Origin: Candidatus Enterenecus avicola
GTDB lineage: Bacteria > Bacillota > Clostridia > Oscillospirales > Oscillospiraceae
Reading direction: 5' to 3'
Assembly (NCBI GenBank): GCA_018715985.1
Contig: DVKO01000127.1
Location: 1-32,535, forward strand
DNA length: 32,535 bases
The translations under genes and the position numbers were made by a program. The notes below the pieces were generated by a model, which made no database searches, was not told the origin of the DNA, and was given only the letters and a program-made list of their open reading frames with translations. Numbering within the stretch: position 1 is the stretch's first letter; every line of letters starts with the position of its first letter. This document shows, in pieces, positions 7,438 through 15,328 of this stretch.

Positions 7438-7466
7438 ATTATACCACATACCTGTCTTGCCTGCAA
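7438..7466 (-). promoter_or_regulatory. trpS promoter with extended -10
   Basis: On the minus strand, TTGCAG (7466-7461) and TATAAT (7443-7438) are separated by 17 bases, and TGG immediately precedes the -10 box. Transcription would start near 7431, giving a leader of about 80 bases. Confidence 0.75.
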
Positions 7467-7502
7467 CCAGAGGGTGTAAATACTACAATTTGTTTCCACA
7501 TC

Positions 7503-7557
7503 CTTAAAAATTCTTAAGAAACAACCCATGGCGGTATTAAGAATTATCCCCCATAAT
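7503..7557 (+). promoter_or_regulatory. Control region of the Dlt-like operon: repeated TTAAG half-sites and -10 box
   Basis: CTTAAA (7503-7508), CTTAAG (7513-7518) and ATTAAG (7536-7541) are repeated half-sites. ATTCTTAA (7510-7517) and TTAAGAAT (7537-7544) also form a perfect 8-base inverted repeat. CATAAT (7552-7557) is a plausible -10; no good -35 precedes it, which suits activation by a bound regulator. TTAAG direct repeats resemble sites of OmpR-family regulators such as CiaR and PmrA, which control envelope-charge genes elsewhere; the specific regulator here is not known. Confidence 0.45.
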
Positions 7558-7568
7558 AGCACATACGT

Positions 7569-7583
7569 AGGGGGACTCCCCCT
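7569..7583 (+). promoter_or_regulatory. Small G/C hairpin in the operon leader
   Basis: AGGGGGA (7569-7575) and TCCCCCT (7577-7583) are perfect complements around a single base, so a 5-bp stem with a 5-base loop would form in the leader RNA. It lies nine bases before the ribosome binding site TAGGAGA (7593-7599) and may tune messenger stability or translation. Confidence 0.4.
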
Positions 7584-7609
7584 GACAACCCATAGGAGAC
7601 ATACAGACT

Positions 7610-9124
7610 ATGACACACATCTTGGAATATTTGGAACAGAGCGCGCGCCAATTCCCGGACAAACCCGCTCTGGTAGACGAAACTCAAACCGTCACATTCT
7701 CCCAGGCCCTGGATGCCAGTCGGCGCATTGGCTCCTCCCTCTCCCTGTCCTTGGCAAAAGGACAACCCGTAGCCGTATACATGGAAAAGAGCGTGGCCAA
7801 TCTCTGCGCGTTCTGGGGTATCGTGTACGCAGGAGGCTTTTACGTATCGTTCAATACCCAGCTTCCCACCTCGCGGCTCAAGCAGATGCAGTCGGTGCTC
7901 CAAGCTCCCTTTGTCATCACCGATGAGGCCCATCGGGCTGGGCTGGAAGAAATATTTCCTTCTCACCGCATCCTGCTCTACGACGACCTGGTGCGCAGCA
8001 GCATTCATCACGCTCAGCTGTCTCAGATTCGGAGCCATCACGTGGACACCGATCCTCTCTATGCCAACTTCACCTCCGGCTCCACCGGGGTACCCAAGGC
8101 AGTGGTGGTGGGACATCGCTCCACCCTGGATTTCATCCACCACTTCTGCCCCCTGTTCTCCATTACCCACGAAGATGTCATCGCCAACCAGGCGCCCTTT
8201 GACTTTGACGTATCGGTCAAGGACATCTACTCCGCCCTGGCCACCGGTGCCACCCTGGTGTTGGTGCCGCGCCCCCTCTTCTCCCAGCCCCAGCAGCTGC
8301 TGGATTTTCTCTGTGAACACCGGGCCACTACCCTCATTTGGGCCGTGTCCGCCCTGTGCCTCATCACCACCGTCCACGGGCTGGACTACCGTGTGCCCGA
8401 GACGGTCAACAAGGTGCTCTTCAGCGGCGAGGTGATGCCGGCCAAGCACTTGAAGACCTGGATGGAACATCTGCCTCAGGCACAGTTTGTCAACCTGTAC
8501 GGTCCTACCGAGATCACCTGCAACTGTACGTATCATATCATTGACCGAACCCGCTCCTATCCCGACGGCATTCCCATGGGACAGGCCTTCCCCAACGAGG
8601 ATGTGTTTTTGCTGGACGGGGAGGATCATCTGGTCACTGCCCCCAACGTGGTGGGCGAGGTGTGTGTGCGGGGCTCCGCCCTGGCCTTGGGCTACTACCG
8701 CAACCCGGAACAGACCGCCAAGGCTTTCCCCAACACCCCCCTGAACCCCTGCTACCCGGAGCGGATCTACCGCACTGGAGACTTGGCCCGCTACTCTTCT
8801 CTGGGAGAGCTTCACTTCTGTGGCCGCAAGGACTTTCAGATCAAGCATATGGGACACCGCATCGAACTGGAGGAAATCGAACGAGCCGTCTCCAATCTGC
8901 CCGGTGTACACCGGTGCTGCTGCGTGTTTCACAGTGAAAAACACCGCCTGTACGCCTTCTACCAGGGGGAGCCGACCCCCAAGGAGCTGCGCTTACAGCT
9001 GCTCCCCACTCTTCCCCCCTATATGATCCCCAACGTGTTCCGCCAAGTGGAACAGTTTCCCCTAAACAAGAACGGAAAAATCGACCGTACCCTACTGATG
9101 AAAGGAGCTGTCAGCCGTGGATGA
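7610..9124 (+). CDS. DltA-like amino-acid adenylating enzyme (carrier-protein ligase)
   Basis: The 504-residue ANL-family enzyme shows the full adenylation motif series: TSGSTGVPK (155-163), NQAPFDFDVSVKDIY (193-207), NLYGPTE (295-301), YRTGD (387-391), GRKDFQIKHMGHRIELEE (405-422) and NKNGKID (486-492). Length and the FDxSVxD block match DltA, which activates D-alanine and loads it on DltC; the Asp of that block (Asp200) contacts the substrate amino group in DltA. The FCGE pocket of known DltA enzymes reads FSGE here (Ser272), so substrate choice may differ. It heads a five-gene operon with a decarboxylase, carrier, MBOAT and SGNH protein, and overlaps the decarboxylase by eight bases. Class is certain; the amino acid activated is unknown. 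Confidence 0.9.
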   Translation: MTHILEYLEQSARQFPDKPALVDETQTVTFSQALDASRRIGSSLSLSLAKGQPVAVYMEKSVANLCAFWGIVYAGGFYVSFNTQLPTSRLKQMQSVLQAPFVITDEAHRAGLEEIFPSHRILLYDDLVRSSIHHAQLSQIRSHHVDTDPLYANFTSGSTGVPKAVVVGHRSTLDFIHHFCPLFSITHEDVIANQAPFDFDVSVKDIYSALATGATLVLVPRPLFSQPQQLLDFLCEHRATTLIWAVSALCLITTVHGLDYRVPETVNKVLFSGEVMPAKHLKTWMEHLPQAQFVNLYGPTEITCNCTYHIIDRTRSYPDGIPMGQAFPNEDVFLLDGEDHLVTAPNVVGEVCVRGSALALGYYRNPEQTAKAFPNTPLNPCYPERIYRTGDLARYSSLGELHFCGRKDFQIKHMGHRIELEEIERAVSNLPGVHRCCCVFHSEKHRLYAFYQGEPTPKELRLQLLPTLPPYMIPNVFRQVEQFPLNKNGKIDRTLLMKGAVSRG

Positions 9125-10295
9125 AACCTTTGTAAGCTCCCTGCTCTCCGACCACGCCACCCCTTTGTATCTCTTTGACGGGACCGTGCTGGAACAGCGG
9201 GTGGCATACCTGCGCTCCAAGCTGCCCCAAAGGGTAGGGCTGTGCTATGCCATCAAAGCCAATCCCTTCCTGGCTGGCTACCTCTCCCCACTGGTGGAGC
9301 GGCTGGAGCTGTGTTCTCCCGGTGAATACCGGATTTGTGAGCGCCAGGGGCTGCCCAAGTCCCAGTTCGTGGTCTCCGGGGTGTACAAGACCCCCGACTT
9401 CATTCAGGACATCCTTCCCTACTCCCCGGCAATCTTCACCGTGGAGTCCATGGAGCAGTTCCACCTTCTCCGCCGCACAGCTCAGGAGAGTGGCACACCG
9501 GTGTCTCTGCTGCTGCGTCTGACCAGCGGCAACCAATTTGGCCTGGAAAAAGAGGAGATCACCACCATCCTCACCCAGTATGGAAAAGAATCTCTCCTGC
9601 ACTTCAAGGGCGTCCAGTACTTCTCCGGTACCCAAAAGACCTCCTTAAAACGGCTCCAGCGGGAACTGAATACGGTGGACGAATTTCTAAAGGAACTGGA
9701 GGCCCTGCTGGGCCGGCCCATGGAGGAGCTGGAATTTGGGCCTGGTTTCCCGGTCAGCTACTACGCAGAGGACGATTTCCAAGAAGATGCGTACCTGGAG
9801 CAGTTTGCCCAGATGCTGGAGGCCATGGCCTTTGCCGGTACCGTCATATTGGAATTGGGCCGGAGCCTGGCCGCCCACTGCGGCACCTACTTCACCCAGG
9901 TGGTGGATGCCAAGCGCAACCACAACCAGAATTACGCCATTGTGGACGGCGGGATGCATCAGCTGGTGTACTACGGCCAGTCCATGGCCATGAAACTCCC
10001 TCCCATCCGGCACTTCACCTCCCATTCCCCGGGAAATGTGGAGCCATGGAACATCTGCGGTTCTCTGTGCACCATCAATGATATTTTGGTCAAGCAGCTT
10101 CCCCTCCCCTCCCTCCATGTGGGTGATGTGTTGGCCTTCCAGCGCACCGGCGCATACTGCATGACCGAGGGCATCTCCCTCTTCCTCAGCCGGGATCTGC
10201 CCGCCGTTTTATACCGTCACCCAGACGGAACGGTGGAGGAGCTGCGCCCCCACTTTGACACCTATCCCCTGAATACCCCCAATCAAAAGAAATGA
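9117..10295 (+). CDS. Fold-III PLP-dependent amino-acid decarboxylase (DAP/ornithine decarboxylase family)
   Basis: The 392-residue protein has the N-terminal barrel of the diaminopimelate/ornithine decarboxylase family with the PLP lysine in YAIKANP (Lys47). The glycine loop FGPGFPVSYY (207-216), the cofactor motif ELGR (246-249, usually EPGR), the acid/base cysteine in GSLCTIND (Cys318) and the GAY tyrosine (Tyr347) follow. The usual HIGSQ block with a His stacking on PLP reads YFSGTQ, with Phe169 in its place. Retention of Lys47 and Cys318 suggests an active decarboxylase. BtrK of butirosin synthesis is a precedent for a family member that decarboxylates an amino acid while bound to a carrier protein. 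Start is GTG 9117 after AAAGGAG, overlapping the ligase stop. LysA for lysine synthesis is an alternative, but the motif changes and neighbours argue against it. Confidence 0.85.
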   Translation: MDETFVSSLLSDHATPLYLFDGTVLEQRVAYLRSKLPQRVGLCYAIKANPFLAGYLSPLVERLELCSPGEYRICERQGLPKSQFVVSGVYKTPDFIQDILPYSPAIFTVESMEQFHLLRRTAQESGTPVSLLLRLTSGNQFGLEKEEITTILTQYGKESLLHFKGVQYFSGTQKTSLKRLQRELNTVDEFLKELEALLGRPMEELEFGPGFPVSYYAEDDFQEDAYLEQFAQMLEAMAFAGTVILELGRSLAAHCGTYFTQVVDAKRNHNQNYAIVDGGMHQLVYYGQSMAMKLPPIRHFTSHSPGNVEPWNICGSLCTINDILVKQLPLPSLHVGDVLAFQRTGAYCMTEGISLFLSRDLPAVLYRHPDGTVEELRPHFDTYPLNTPNQKK

Positions 10296-10306
10296 GGTAA
10301 TGAAAC

Positions 10307-10537
10307 ATGGATCGTTTGCTGGAACTGTTGGAAGAAATTCGCCCTGACCTGGACTTTGAGACCTGCCAGGACTTGATTGACGGGCATCACCTGAACTCCC
10401 TGGACATCATCTCCATCGTGGCCGAGGTAGAGGACGCCTTTGATGTCACCATTCCCACCGTGGAAGTCATTCCCCACAACTTTAACTCCGCCCAGAACCT
10501 CTGGGATCTGATTGTGCGCCTCCAAGAGGAGGGATAA
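10307..10537 (+). CDS. DltC-like acyl/aminoacyl carrier protein
   Basis: This 76-residue acidic, helical protein is a phosphopantetheine carrier. The attachment serine is Ser31 in HLNSLDII, where Asn replaces the more common Asp before Ser. It should be loaded with an amino acid by the upstream ligase and present it to the decarboxylase and/or the MBOAT protein. It begins 11 bases after the decarboxylase and its own end carries the ribosome site of the MBOAT gene, which starts one base after its stop. Size is close to DltC (about 78 residues). Confidence 0.9.
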   Translation: MDRLLELLEEIRPDLDFETCQDLIDGHHLNSLDIISIVAEVEDAFDVTIPTVEVIPHNFNSAQNLWDLIVRLQEEG

Positions 10538-10538
10538 A

Positions 10539-12131
10539 ATGGCCTCCTACTTCTCCCCGCAGTACCTAATGCTTCTGCTCCCCGCCACGGCAGGCCTCTA
10601 CGCCATTACGCCCCAGCGGGTGCGCCGGGTAGTCCTGCTGCTGGCAAGCTATGTGTTCTTCTGGGCGGTCAGCGGGTCGCTGATCGTATATCTGCTCTTC
10701 TCCACCCTCTCCATTCATCACCTGGGGTTGTGGCTGGAGCTCACCGGTCTGACTGGAAAACAGAAGCTGGCTCAGGCGGAACCGGAACAGCGGAAATCCA
10801 TCCGGGCCTCCATTCAGCAAAAGCAGCGCTCCATCATTCTCCTGGGCGTGGTCATCCACATTGGCCTGCTTCTCACCCTCAAATACAGCCAATTCTTTCT
10901 GGGAAACGGGAACACACTTCTGCGCATTCTCCATATGCCTGCCATTCTCCCGGTTCCCCACTTTGTCCTGCCCATCGGCATCTCCTTCTACACTCTGCAA
11001 GCGGTGTCCTACCTGCTGGATGTCTATCGCGGGAAAATTCAGGCAGACCGAAACCTCTTCCGCCTGGCCCTCTTCCTGGGCTTTTTCCCTCAGATGATGG
11101 AGGGACCCATCTGCCGCTACGAGCAGACCGCCCAGCGGCTGTGGGATGCCCCGAAAATGCAGTGGCACAATTTTTATTTGGGCGGTCAGCGCATTCTCTG
11201 GGGCATCATCAAAAAAATGGTGGTAGCTGATCGGCTGAATATTTTTATCCTCAATGTATTTTCCGGATATGACCAGTATGACGGCTCGGTCATTGCCCTG
11301 GCGGCCATCTGTTACACGGTACAGCTGTACATGGACTTTTCCGGCACCATCGACGTGGCACTGGGCAGCGCCCAACTCTTCGGCGTAGCCATGCCGGAAA
11401 ATTTCCAGCGTCCCTTTTTCTCCCGCACCATTTCTGAGTTCTGGCAGCGGTGGCACATCACCCTGGGCACCTGGTTCAAGGACTACATCTTCTACCCCGT
11501 CAGTATGTCCAAGCCCATGAAAAAGCTGACCTCCAAGGCACGGAAACGCTTCGGCCACCGCTATGGTCCCATTCTCACCAGCAGCGTGGCGCTGCTGTGT
11601 GTGTGGCTGTGCAATGGCCTGTGGCACGGCTCGGCCTGGAACTACATCTTCTTTGGCCTGTACCATTTCGCCCTGATTTTCTCCGGAAACCTGATTCAGC
11701 CTCTGGTGCTCACCGTCACAGAGCGGCTCCACATTGACCGAAATCATGTGGCCTATCGGGTCATGCAGGCCCTGAGAACCTGTGTGCTGGTGTGTATCGG
11801 CGAGCTGTTCTTCCGGGCCGAGGGCCTGCGCAACGGCTTAAAGATGGCCTGGCGCATGGTGACCAACTGGTCTTTTACCCCCATCGTCTCCGGCAACTTC
11901 TTCGCCTACGGCATGGACGCCGCCGACTTCATTCTGGTGGTAGCCTTTCTGGTGTTCCTGCTGTTTGTGGGTCTGGCCCAAGAGCGCGGTGCCCGGCTGG
12001 GTGAGCGGATCGTTGCCAAGCCCTGGCCGGTGCGCATTGCGGTGTACTATGCCGCCATCTGTTTTCTGGTGATTTTTGGCGCCTACGGCATCGGTTACAT
12101 CCCCGTTGACCCCATTTACGCCGGATTTTAA
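10539..12131 (+). CDS. MBOAT acyltransferase (DltB/AlgI-like)
   Basis: The 530-residue polytopic membrane protein matches the MBOAT family. The catalytic histidine is His363 in NGLWHGSAWNYIFFGLYH. Other family blocks are LPIGISFYTLQAVSYLLDVYRG, FFPQMMEGPICRYEQ and ISEFWQRWHITLGTWFKDY, and the C-terminus PIYAGF matches the usual FIYF-x-F ending. DltB moves D-alanyl groups from DltC across the membrane to teichoic acid or an intermediate; AlgI/PatA relatives acetylate polysaccharide. The carrier gene one base upstream suggests it takes an aminoacyl group from that carrier. I start at ATG 10539 after GAGGAGGG, not nine codons earlier inside the carrier gene. Confidence 0.92.
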   Translation: MASYFSPQYLMLLLPATAGLYAITPQRVRRVVLLLASYVFFWAVSGSLIVYLLFSTLSIHHLGLWLELTGLTGKQKLAQAEPEQRKSIRASIQQKQRSIILLGVVIHIGLLLTLKYSQFFLGNGNTLLRILHMPAILPVPHFVLPIGISFYTLQAVSYLLDVYRGKIQADRNLFRLALFLGFFPQMMEGPICRYEQTAQRLWDAPKMQWHNFYLGGQRILWGIIKKMVVADRLNIFILNVFSGYDQYDGSVIALAAICYTVQLYMDFSGTIDVALGSAQLFGVAMPENFQRPFFSRTISEFWQRWHITLGTWFKDYIFYPVSMSKPMKKLTSKARKRFGHRYGPILTSSVALLCVWLCNGLWHGSAWNYIFFGLYHFALIFSGNLIQPLVLTVTERLHIDRNHVAYRVMQALRTCVLVCIGELFFRAEGLRNGLKMAWRMVTNWSFTPIVSGNFFAYGMDAADFILVVAFLVFLLFVGLAQERGARLGERIVAKPWPVRIAVYYAAICFLVIFGAYGIGYIPVDPIYAGF

Positions 12132-12149
12132 TAAGGAGGTCATCCAACA

Positions 12150-13100
12150 ATGAAGATTGTCAAACCACTTTTGGGTTTCGCCGCCTTCGGTCTGGGCCTT
12201 CTCATCATTCTATATGGCCTATCCTTCCTCTTCGTCCCCAAAAACAACACCAAGGATGCGGGGATGGAGGAGGTCATCGCCAACGGCATCCAAGGTGAAC
12301 CCCCCAATTCCATCGACGTGGTTGTGGTGGGGGACAGCGAGTCCTATACATCCATCTCCCCCCTGCTGATCTGGAAAGATACCGGTTACACCAGCTATGT
12401 GTGCGGAAGCAGTAAGCAGTACCTCTCTTACAGCAAGACGCTTTTGGAGCGTGCCTTTGAGACCCAATCTCCCAAGCTGGTGATTCTGGAAACCCTGTGT
12501 ATCTATCGGAACATTCCTGCCAAGACCATCGTTATGGATGAAGTCTCCCGCTACCTGCCCATTCTCCGCTATCACGACCGCTGGAAAAACATTAGTCAGC
12601 GGGATCTGGCGGTCTCGGAGGAAAGCACGTACACAACCCCCTATAAGGGAAACCGCCGCAGCACCAAGGTCAATGGAGCGGACACCTCCAGCTACATGAC
12701 ACAGACGACAAACGCAGCTACCATCCCCATGGTCAATCGGATTTTGGTGGAGCAAATCCAGCAGCTGTGCGAGGCAAACGGGGCAAAGCTGTTGCTGCTC
12801 AGTACCCCCAGCACCGTCAACTGGAACTACCAGCGTCACAACGGCATTCAGGCCCTGGCCGAAGATCTGGGCATCGAGTACATCGACCTGAACACCATGC
12901 CACAGGAGGTCCCCATCGACTGGTCCACCGACACCTATGACCGGGGTGACCACCTCAACTACTCCGGCTGTGTCAAGGTTACCAATTTCCTCTCAAGGTA
13001 TTTGGAGGGCACCAAAATGTTCTCAGACCGCCGAGGAGACAGCCAATACGACAGCTGGAATACCCTGCTTCAGGAGTATGAGGCGGAGGTTTCCAAATGA
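12150..13100 (+). CDS. Membrane-anchored SGNH-fold protein (DltD/AlgJ-like role)
   Basis: The 316-residue protein has one N-terminal membrane segment (about 8-29) and an extracellular domain. The domain opens with VVVVGDSESYTS (57-68), the GDS nucleophile block with Ser63, and ends with DRGDHLNYSG (264-273) supplying the His/Asp pair of SGNH hydrolases. Such proteins (DltD, AlgJ/AlgX) partner an MBOAT enzyme and act on the acyl group or polymer outside the membrane. AAGGAGG lies a few bases upstream of the ATG, and the gene begins 18 bases after the MBOAT stop. Overall similarity to classical DltD is not obvious, so the role is inferred from fold and context. Confidence 0.8.
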   Translation: MKIVKPLLGFAAFGLGLLIILYGLSFLFVPKNNTKDAGMEEVIANGIQGEPPNSIDVVVVGDSESYTSISPLLIWKDTGYTSYVCGSSKQYLSYSKTLLERAFETQSPKLVILETLCIYRNIPAKTIVMDEVSRYLPILRYHDRWKNISQRDLAVSEESTYTTPYKGNRRSTKVNGADTSSYMTQTTNAATIPMVNRILVEQIQQLCEANGAKLLLLSTPSTVNWNYQRHNGIQALAEDLGIEYIDLNTMPQEVPIDWSTDTYDRGDHLNYSGCVKVTNFLSRYLEGTKMFSDRRGDSQYDSWNTLLQEYEAEVSK

Positions 13101-13131
13101 AAAATGGGATGCCATATGGCATCCCATTTTT
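13100..13131. terminator. Bidirectional terminator, 32-base perfect palindrome
   Basis: The sequence from 13100 to 13131 is a perfect palindrome (A-rich end, ATGGGATGCC, its complement, T-rich end), centred on ATAT. It starts in the stop codon of the SGNH gene and lies eight bases before the stop of the converging Bax-inhibitor gene, so it should terminate both transcripts. Confidence 0.92.
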
Positions 13132-13138
13132 TGCGCCG

Positions 13139-13870
13139 TTAACGTCGGCTGCGGCTGGCGCCCAAAAAGCGCAGCAGGTACAAAAACAGATTGATAAAGT
13201 CCAGATACAGTTGAAGGGCCGAATAGATGGAGGCCCGCTCCAAAAGCGCCGCATCGTGACTGAAGTACTGGTAGTTGGTCTTGATTTTCTGGGTGTCATA
13301 GGCGGTGGCACACAGGAAAATGACAATTCCCACCATGCACACCAGCCGCTCCAGGGCGCTGATGTCAAAGAGCATCAGAACCAGTCCACTGATGACCAAG
13401 AAGATCAACCCGGCAAAGATCAGCGGGCGCAGTCTGGAAAGATCGGTGCGTGTAAATCGGCCGTACAGGGCAAAAGCGCCGAAAAACAGGGCGGTCAAAC
13501 CAAACACCAGCACCACTGCCGCCACATCAAAGGCCACAAAGTAGACGGAGAACACCACCCCGTTGAGGATGGAGTAGACGAAAAACAGCACACGACTGAC
13601 GTTCACCGACTGCTTATGGAGGCGGGCAGAGAACACCAGCACCACTACCAACTCCGCCACCAGCAGCACCATAAGCAGAGAAGGCATCGTCACCAACAGC
13701 CGGATCACCAGGCCGCTGGCTGCCATATACCAGGCCAGAGCAAAGGTCACTAACAGCCCCAAAAACATCCAGCCGAAGGTGCGGGAAATATACCGGTTTA
13801 ACGTCAGCCGGCCGGTGGCATAGCTGCTGTCAAATTCACCGGGGTTAAAGGATTGATTATATTCTTGCAT
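13139..13870 (-). CDS. Bax inhibitor-1/YccA family membrane protein
   Basis: This 243-residue protein has about seven membrane segments after a polar 30-residue N-terminus, and matches the BI-1 family (UPF0005) by size and by segments such as YISRTFGWMFLGLLVTF, the AYDTQKIK motif near the sixth segment and LYLDFINLFLYLLRFLG near the end. Bacterial members form pH-sensitive calcium-leak channels in the cytoplasmic membrane (BsYetJ); the physiological role is uncertain. It begins one base after the hisE stop, with GGGAG inside hisE, so it is transcribed with hisE although its function is unrelated to histidine. Confidence 0.93.
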   Translation of the reverse strand: MQEYNQSFNPGEFDSSYATGRLTLNRYISRTFGWMFLGLLVTFALAWYMAASGLVIRLLVTMPSLLMVLLVAELVVVLVFSARLHKQSVNVSRVLFFVYSILNGVVFSVYFVAFDVAAVVLVFGLTALFFGAFALYGRFTRTDLSRLRPLIFAGLIFLVISGLVLMLFDISALERLVCMVGIVIFLCATAYDTQKIKTNYQYFSHDAALLERASIYSALQLYLDFINLFLYLLRFLGASRSRR

Positions 13871-13871
13871 A

Positions 13872-14198
13872 TCAGGTCTCCCGATCCACTTGTTTCATGA
13901 TTTTCAAATTTCCGATTTTCAAACTGCGGCGTTCCAGCTCCGCCATCACATCATCCAGAGGAATCCCCTGCTGCGCCATCATGACCATCAGGTGATAGAT
14001 GAGGTCGGAGATCTCCCCCACCGTCTCCTCCTTTACGCCATTTTTTGCGGCGATGATGGTTTCCGCACACTCCTCCCCCACCTTTTTGAGAATCTTGTCC
14101 AGACCCTTGTCAAACAGATAGCAGGTATAGGAGCCCTCCTGGGGGTTGGCCTTGCGATCCAGAACCACCGAGTACAGTTTTTGCATGGTATCGTTCAT
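13872..14198 (-). CDS. hisE: Phosphoribosyl-ATP pyrophosphatase
   Basis: The 108-residue protein hydrolyses PR-ATP to PR-AMP, the second step of histidine synthesis. The family stretches KKVGEECAETIIAAKN and EISDLIYHLMVMM (acidic Mg-binding helices) are present, and the length is normal. The frame is open for 53 codons upstream, but these overlap hisI antisense-like sequence and lack a ribosome site; ATG 14198 has GGAGAGG seven bases upstream. HisI and HisE are separate proteins here rather than fused. A good promoter lies in the end of hisI just upstream. Confidence 0.95.
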   Translation of the reverse strand: MNDTMQKLYSVVLDRKANPQEGSYTCYLFDKGLDKILKKVGEECAETIIAAKNGVKEETVGEISDLIYHLMVMMAQQGIPLDDVMAELERRSLKIGNLKIMKQVDRET

Positions 14199-14237
14199 GG
14201 GAATCCTCTCCTTCCAAGTATGTCTAGGCACACTTTC

Positions 14238-14266
14238 ATTATACTTTGATTTCACGGAAAAAACAA
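14238..14266 (-). promoter_or_regulatory. Internal promoter for hisE and the BI-1 gene
   Basis: On the minus strand, TTGTTT (14266-14261) and TATAAT (14243-14238) are 17 bases apart, at the very end of hisI. Transcription would start near 14231, about 33 bases before the hisE start. It could express hisE and the Bax-inhibitor gene apart from the rest of the operon. Confidence 0.6.
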
Positions 14267-14559
14267 CTGGTAGCTCCAGTATGACAGGTGGGCCCTTTGG
14301 GGGTGCACAGATAGAGCAGCGTGTCCGTGTCACAGTCGGTGAAGATTTCGTTGACATAGAGGAAATGTCCGCTGCTCTCCCCCTTGTTCCACAGCTTTTG
14401 ACGGCTGCGGCTCCAAAACCAGGCGGTCTTTGTCTCCAGAGTTTTTTCCACCGCCTCCCGGTTGGTAAAGCCCAGCATCAGCACCTGCTTGGTGTCGGAA
14501 TCCTGGATAATCACCGGGATAAGGTCAGATTTTTGAAAGAGCAAATCCAGATCAAACAC
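14239..14559 (-). CDS. hisI: Phosphoribosyl-AMP cyclohydrolase
   Basis: The 106-residue zinc enzyme opens the adenine ring of PR-AMP, the third step of histidine synthesis. Hallmarks are [17 protein letters not shown], the Mg-binding DCDTD, and the zinc cysteines in GPTCHTG plus the Cys of DCD. It overlaps hisF by eight bases. It is a stand-alone cyclohydrolase, with hisE following as a separate gene 40 bases later. Confidence 0.96.
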   Translation of the reverse strand: MFDLDLLFQKSDLIPVIIQDSDTKQVLMLGFTNREAVEKTLETKTAWFWSRSRQKLWNKGESSGHFLYVNEIFTDCDTDTLLYLCTPKGPTCHTGATSCFFREIKV

Positions 14560-15328
14560 AGCCCTCTCTCCTCTCGCGTACCGGGATATTCTGCTCCCGG
14601 AGATACTCCTTCACCTGGGGGACCGTCAGCTCCCCAAAGTGGAACAGACTGGCGGCCAGAGCCGCATCACACCCGGTCTCCTCAAACACCTGGGCAAAGT
14701 GGGACAGCTCCCCGCAGCCCCCCGAGGCGATCACCGGGATGGTCACCGCACCGGTCACCGCGCGGGTCAGCTCCAAGTCAAAGCCGGCCTTGGTGCCATC
14801 GGCATCCATGGAGGTCAGGAGGATCTCCCCCGCCCCCAGTTCCTGGCCCCTCTTGGCCCACTCCACCGCATCCAGCCCGGTGGGAATGCGGCCGCCTGCC
14901 ACCACCACTTCAAACCAGCCCTCTTCCCGCCGTTTGGCGTCAATGGCCAGCACCACGCACTGGGAGCCAAAGAGCTGGGCGGCATCGGCGATGAGCTGGG
15001 GATGTTTCACTGCCGAGGAATTGACGGAGATCTTGTCCGCCCCTGCCCGCAGCAGGCGGCGAAAGTCCTCCACCGTGCGAATGCCGCCCCCCACCGTCAG
15101 GGGGACAAAGACCTGGCTGGCGGTGCGCTCCACCACGTCCTCCACGGTGTCCCGGGCATCGCTGGTGGCGGTGATGTCCAGAAAGACGATCTCATCCGCC
15201 CCCTGGTCTGAGTAGTAGCGGGCCAGCTCCACCGGGTCACCGGCATCCCGGATGTTGACGAAGTTGACTCCCTTCACCACCCGGCCATCCCGCACATCCA
15301 GGCAGGGAATGATACGCTTGGCTAGCAT
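14552..15328 (-). CDS. hisF: Imidazole glycerol phosphate synthase, cyclase subunit
   Basis: This 258-residue TIM-barrel protein joins HisH-supplied ammonia to PRFAR, giving imidazole glycerol phosphate and AICAR. It starts [20 protein letters not shown], with the catalytic Asp11 in CLDV; the second catalytic Asp is in AIDAKR (about 130). Phosphate-binding loops VGGGIR and ASGGCG are clear. It overlaps hisA by seven bases and hisI by eight, so translation of the three is coupled. Confidence 0.98.
   Translation of the reverse strand: MLAKRIIPCLDVRDGRVVKGVNFVNIRDAGDPVELARYYSDQGADEIVFLDITATSDARDTVEDVVERTASQVFVPLTVGGGIRTVEDFRRLLRAGADKISVNSSAVKHPQLIADAAQLFGSQCVVLAIDAKRREEGWFEVVVAGGRIPTGLDAVEWAKRGQELGAGEILLTSMDADGTKAGFDLELTRAVTGAVTIPVIASGGCGELSHFAQVFEETGCDAALAASLFHFGELTVPQVKEYLREQNIPVRERREGCV

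Noticed and set aside
7350-7562. 71-codon N-terminal extension of trpS
   Set aside because: It spans the trpS promoter, is not like the family's N-terminus, and ATG 7349 gives the normal length.
7544-8944. Minus-strand reading frame of 466 codons opposite the DltA-like gene
   Set aside because: It is an antisense shadow of the ligase, which has every adenylation motif.
14199-14357. 53-codon N-terminal extension of hisE
   Set aside because: It overlaps hisI in another frame and has no ribosome site; HisE of 108 residues is of normal size.
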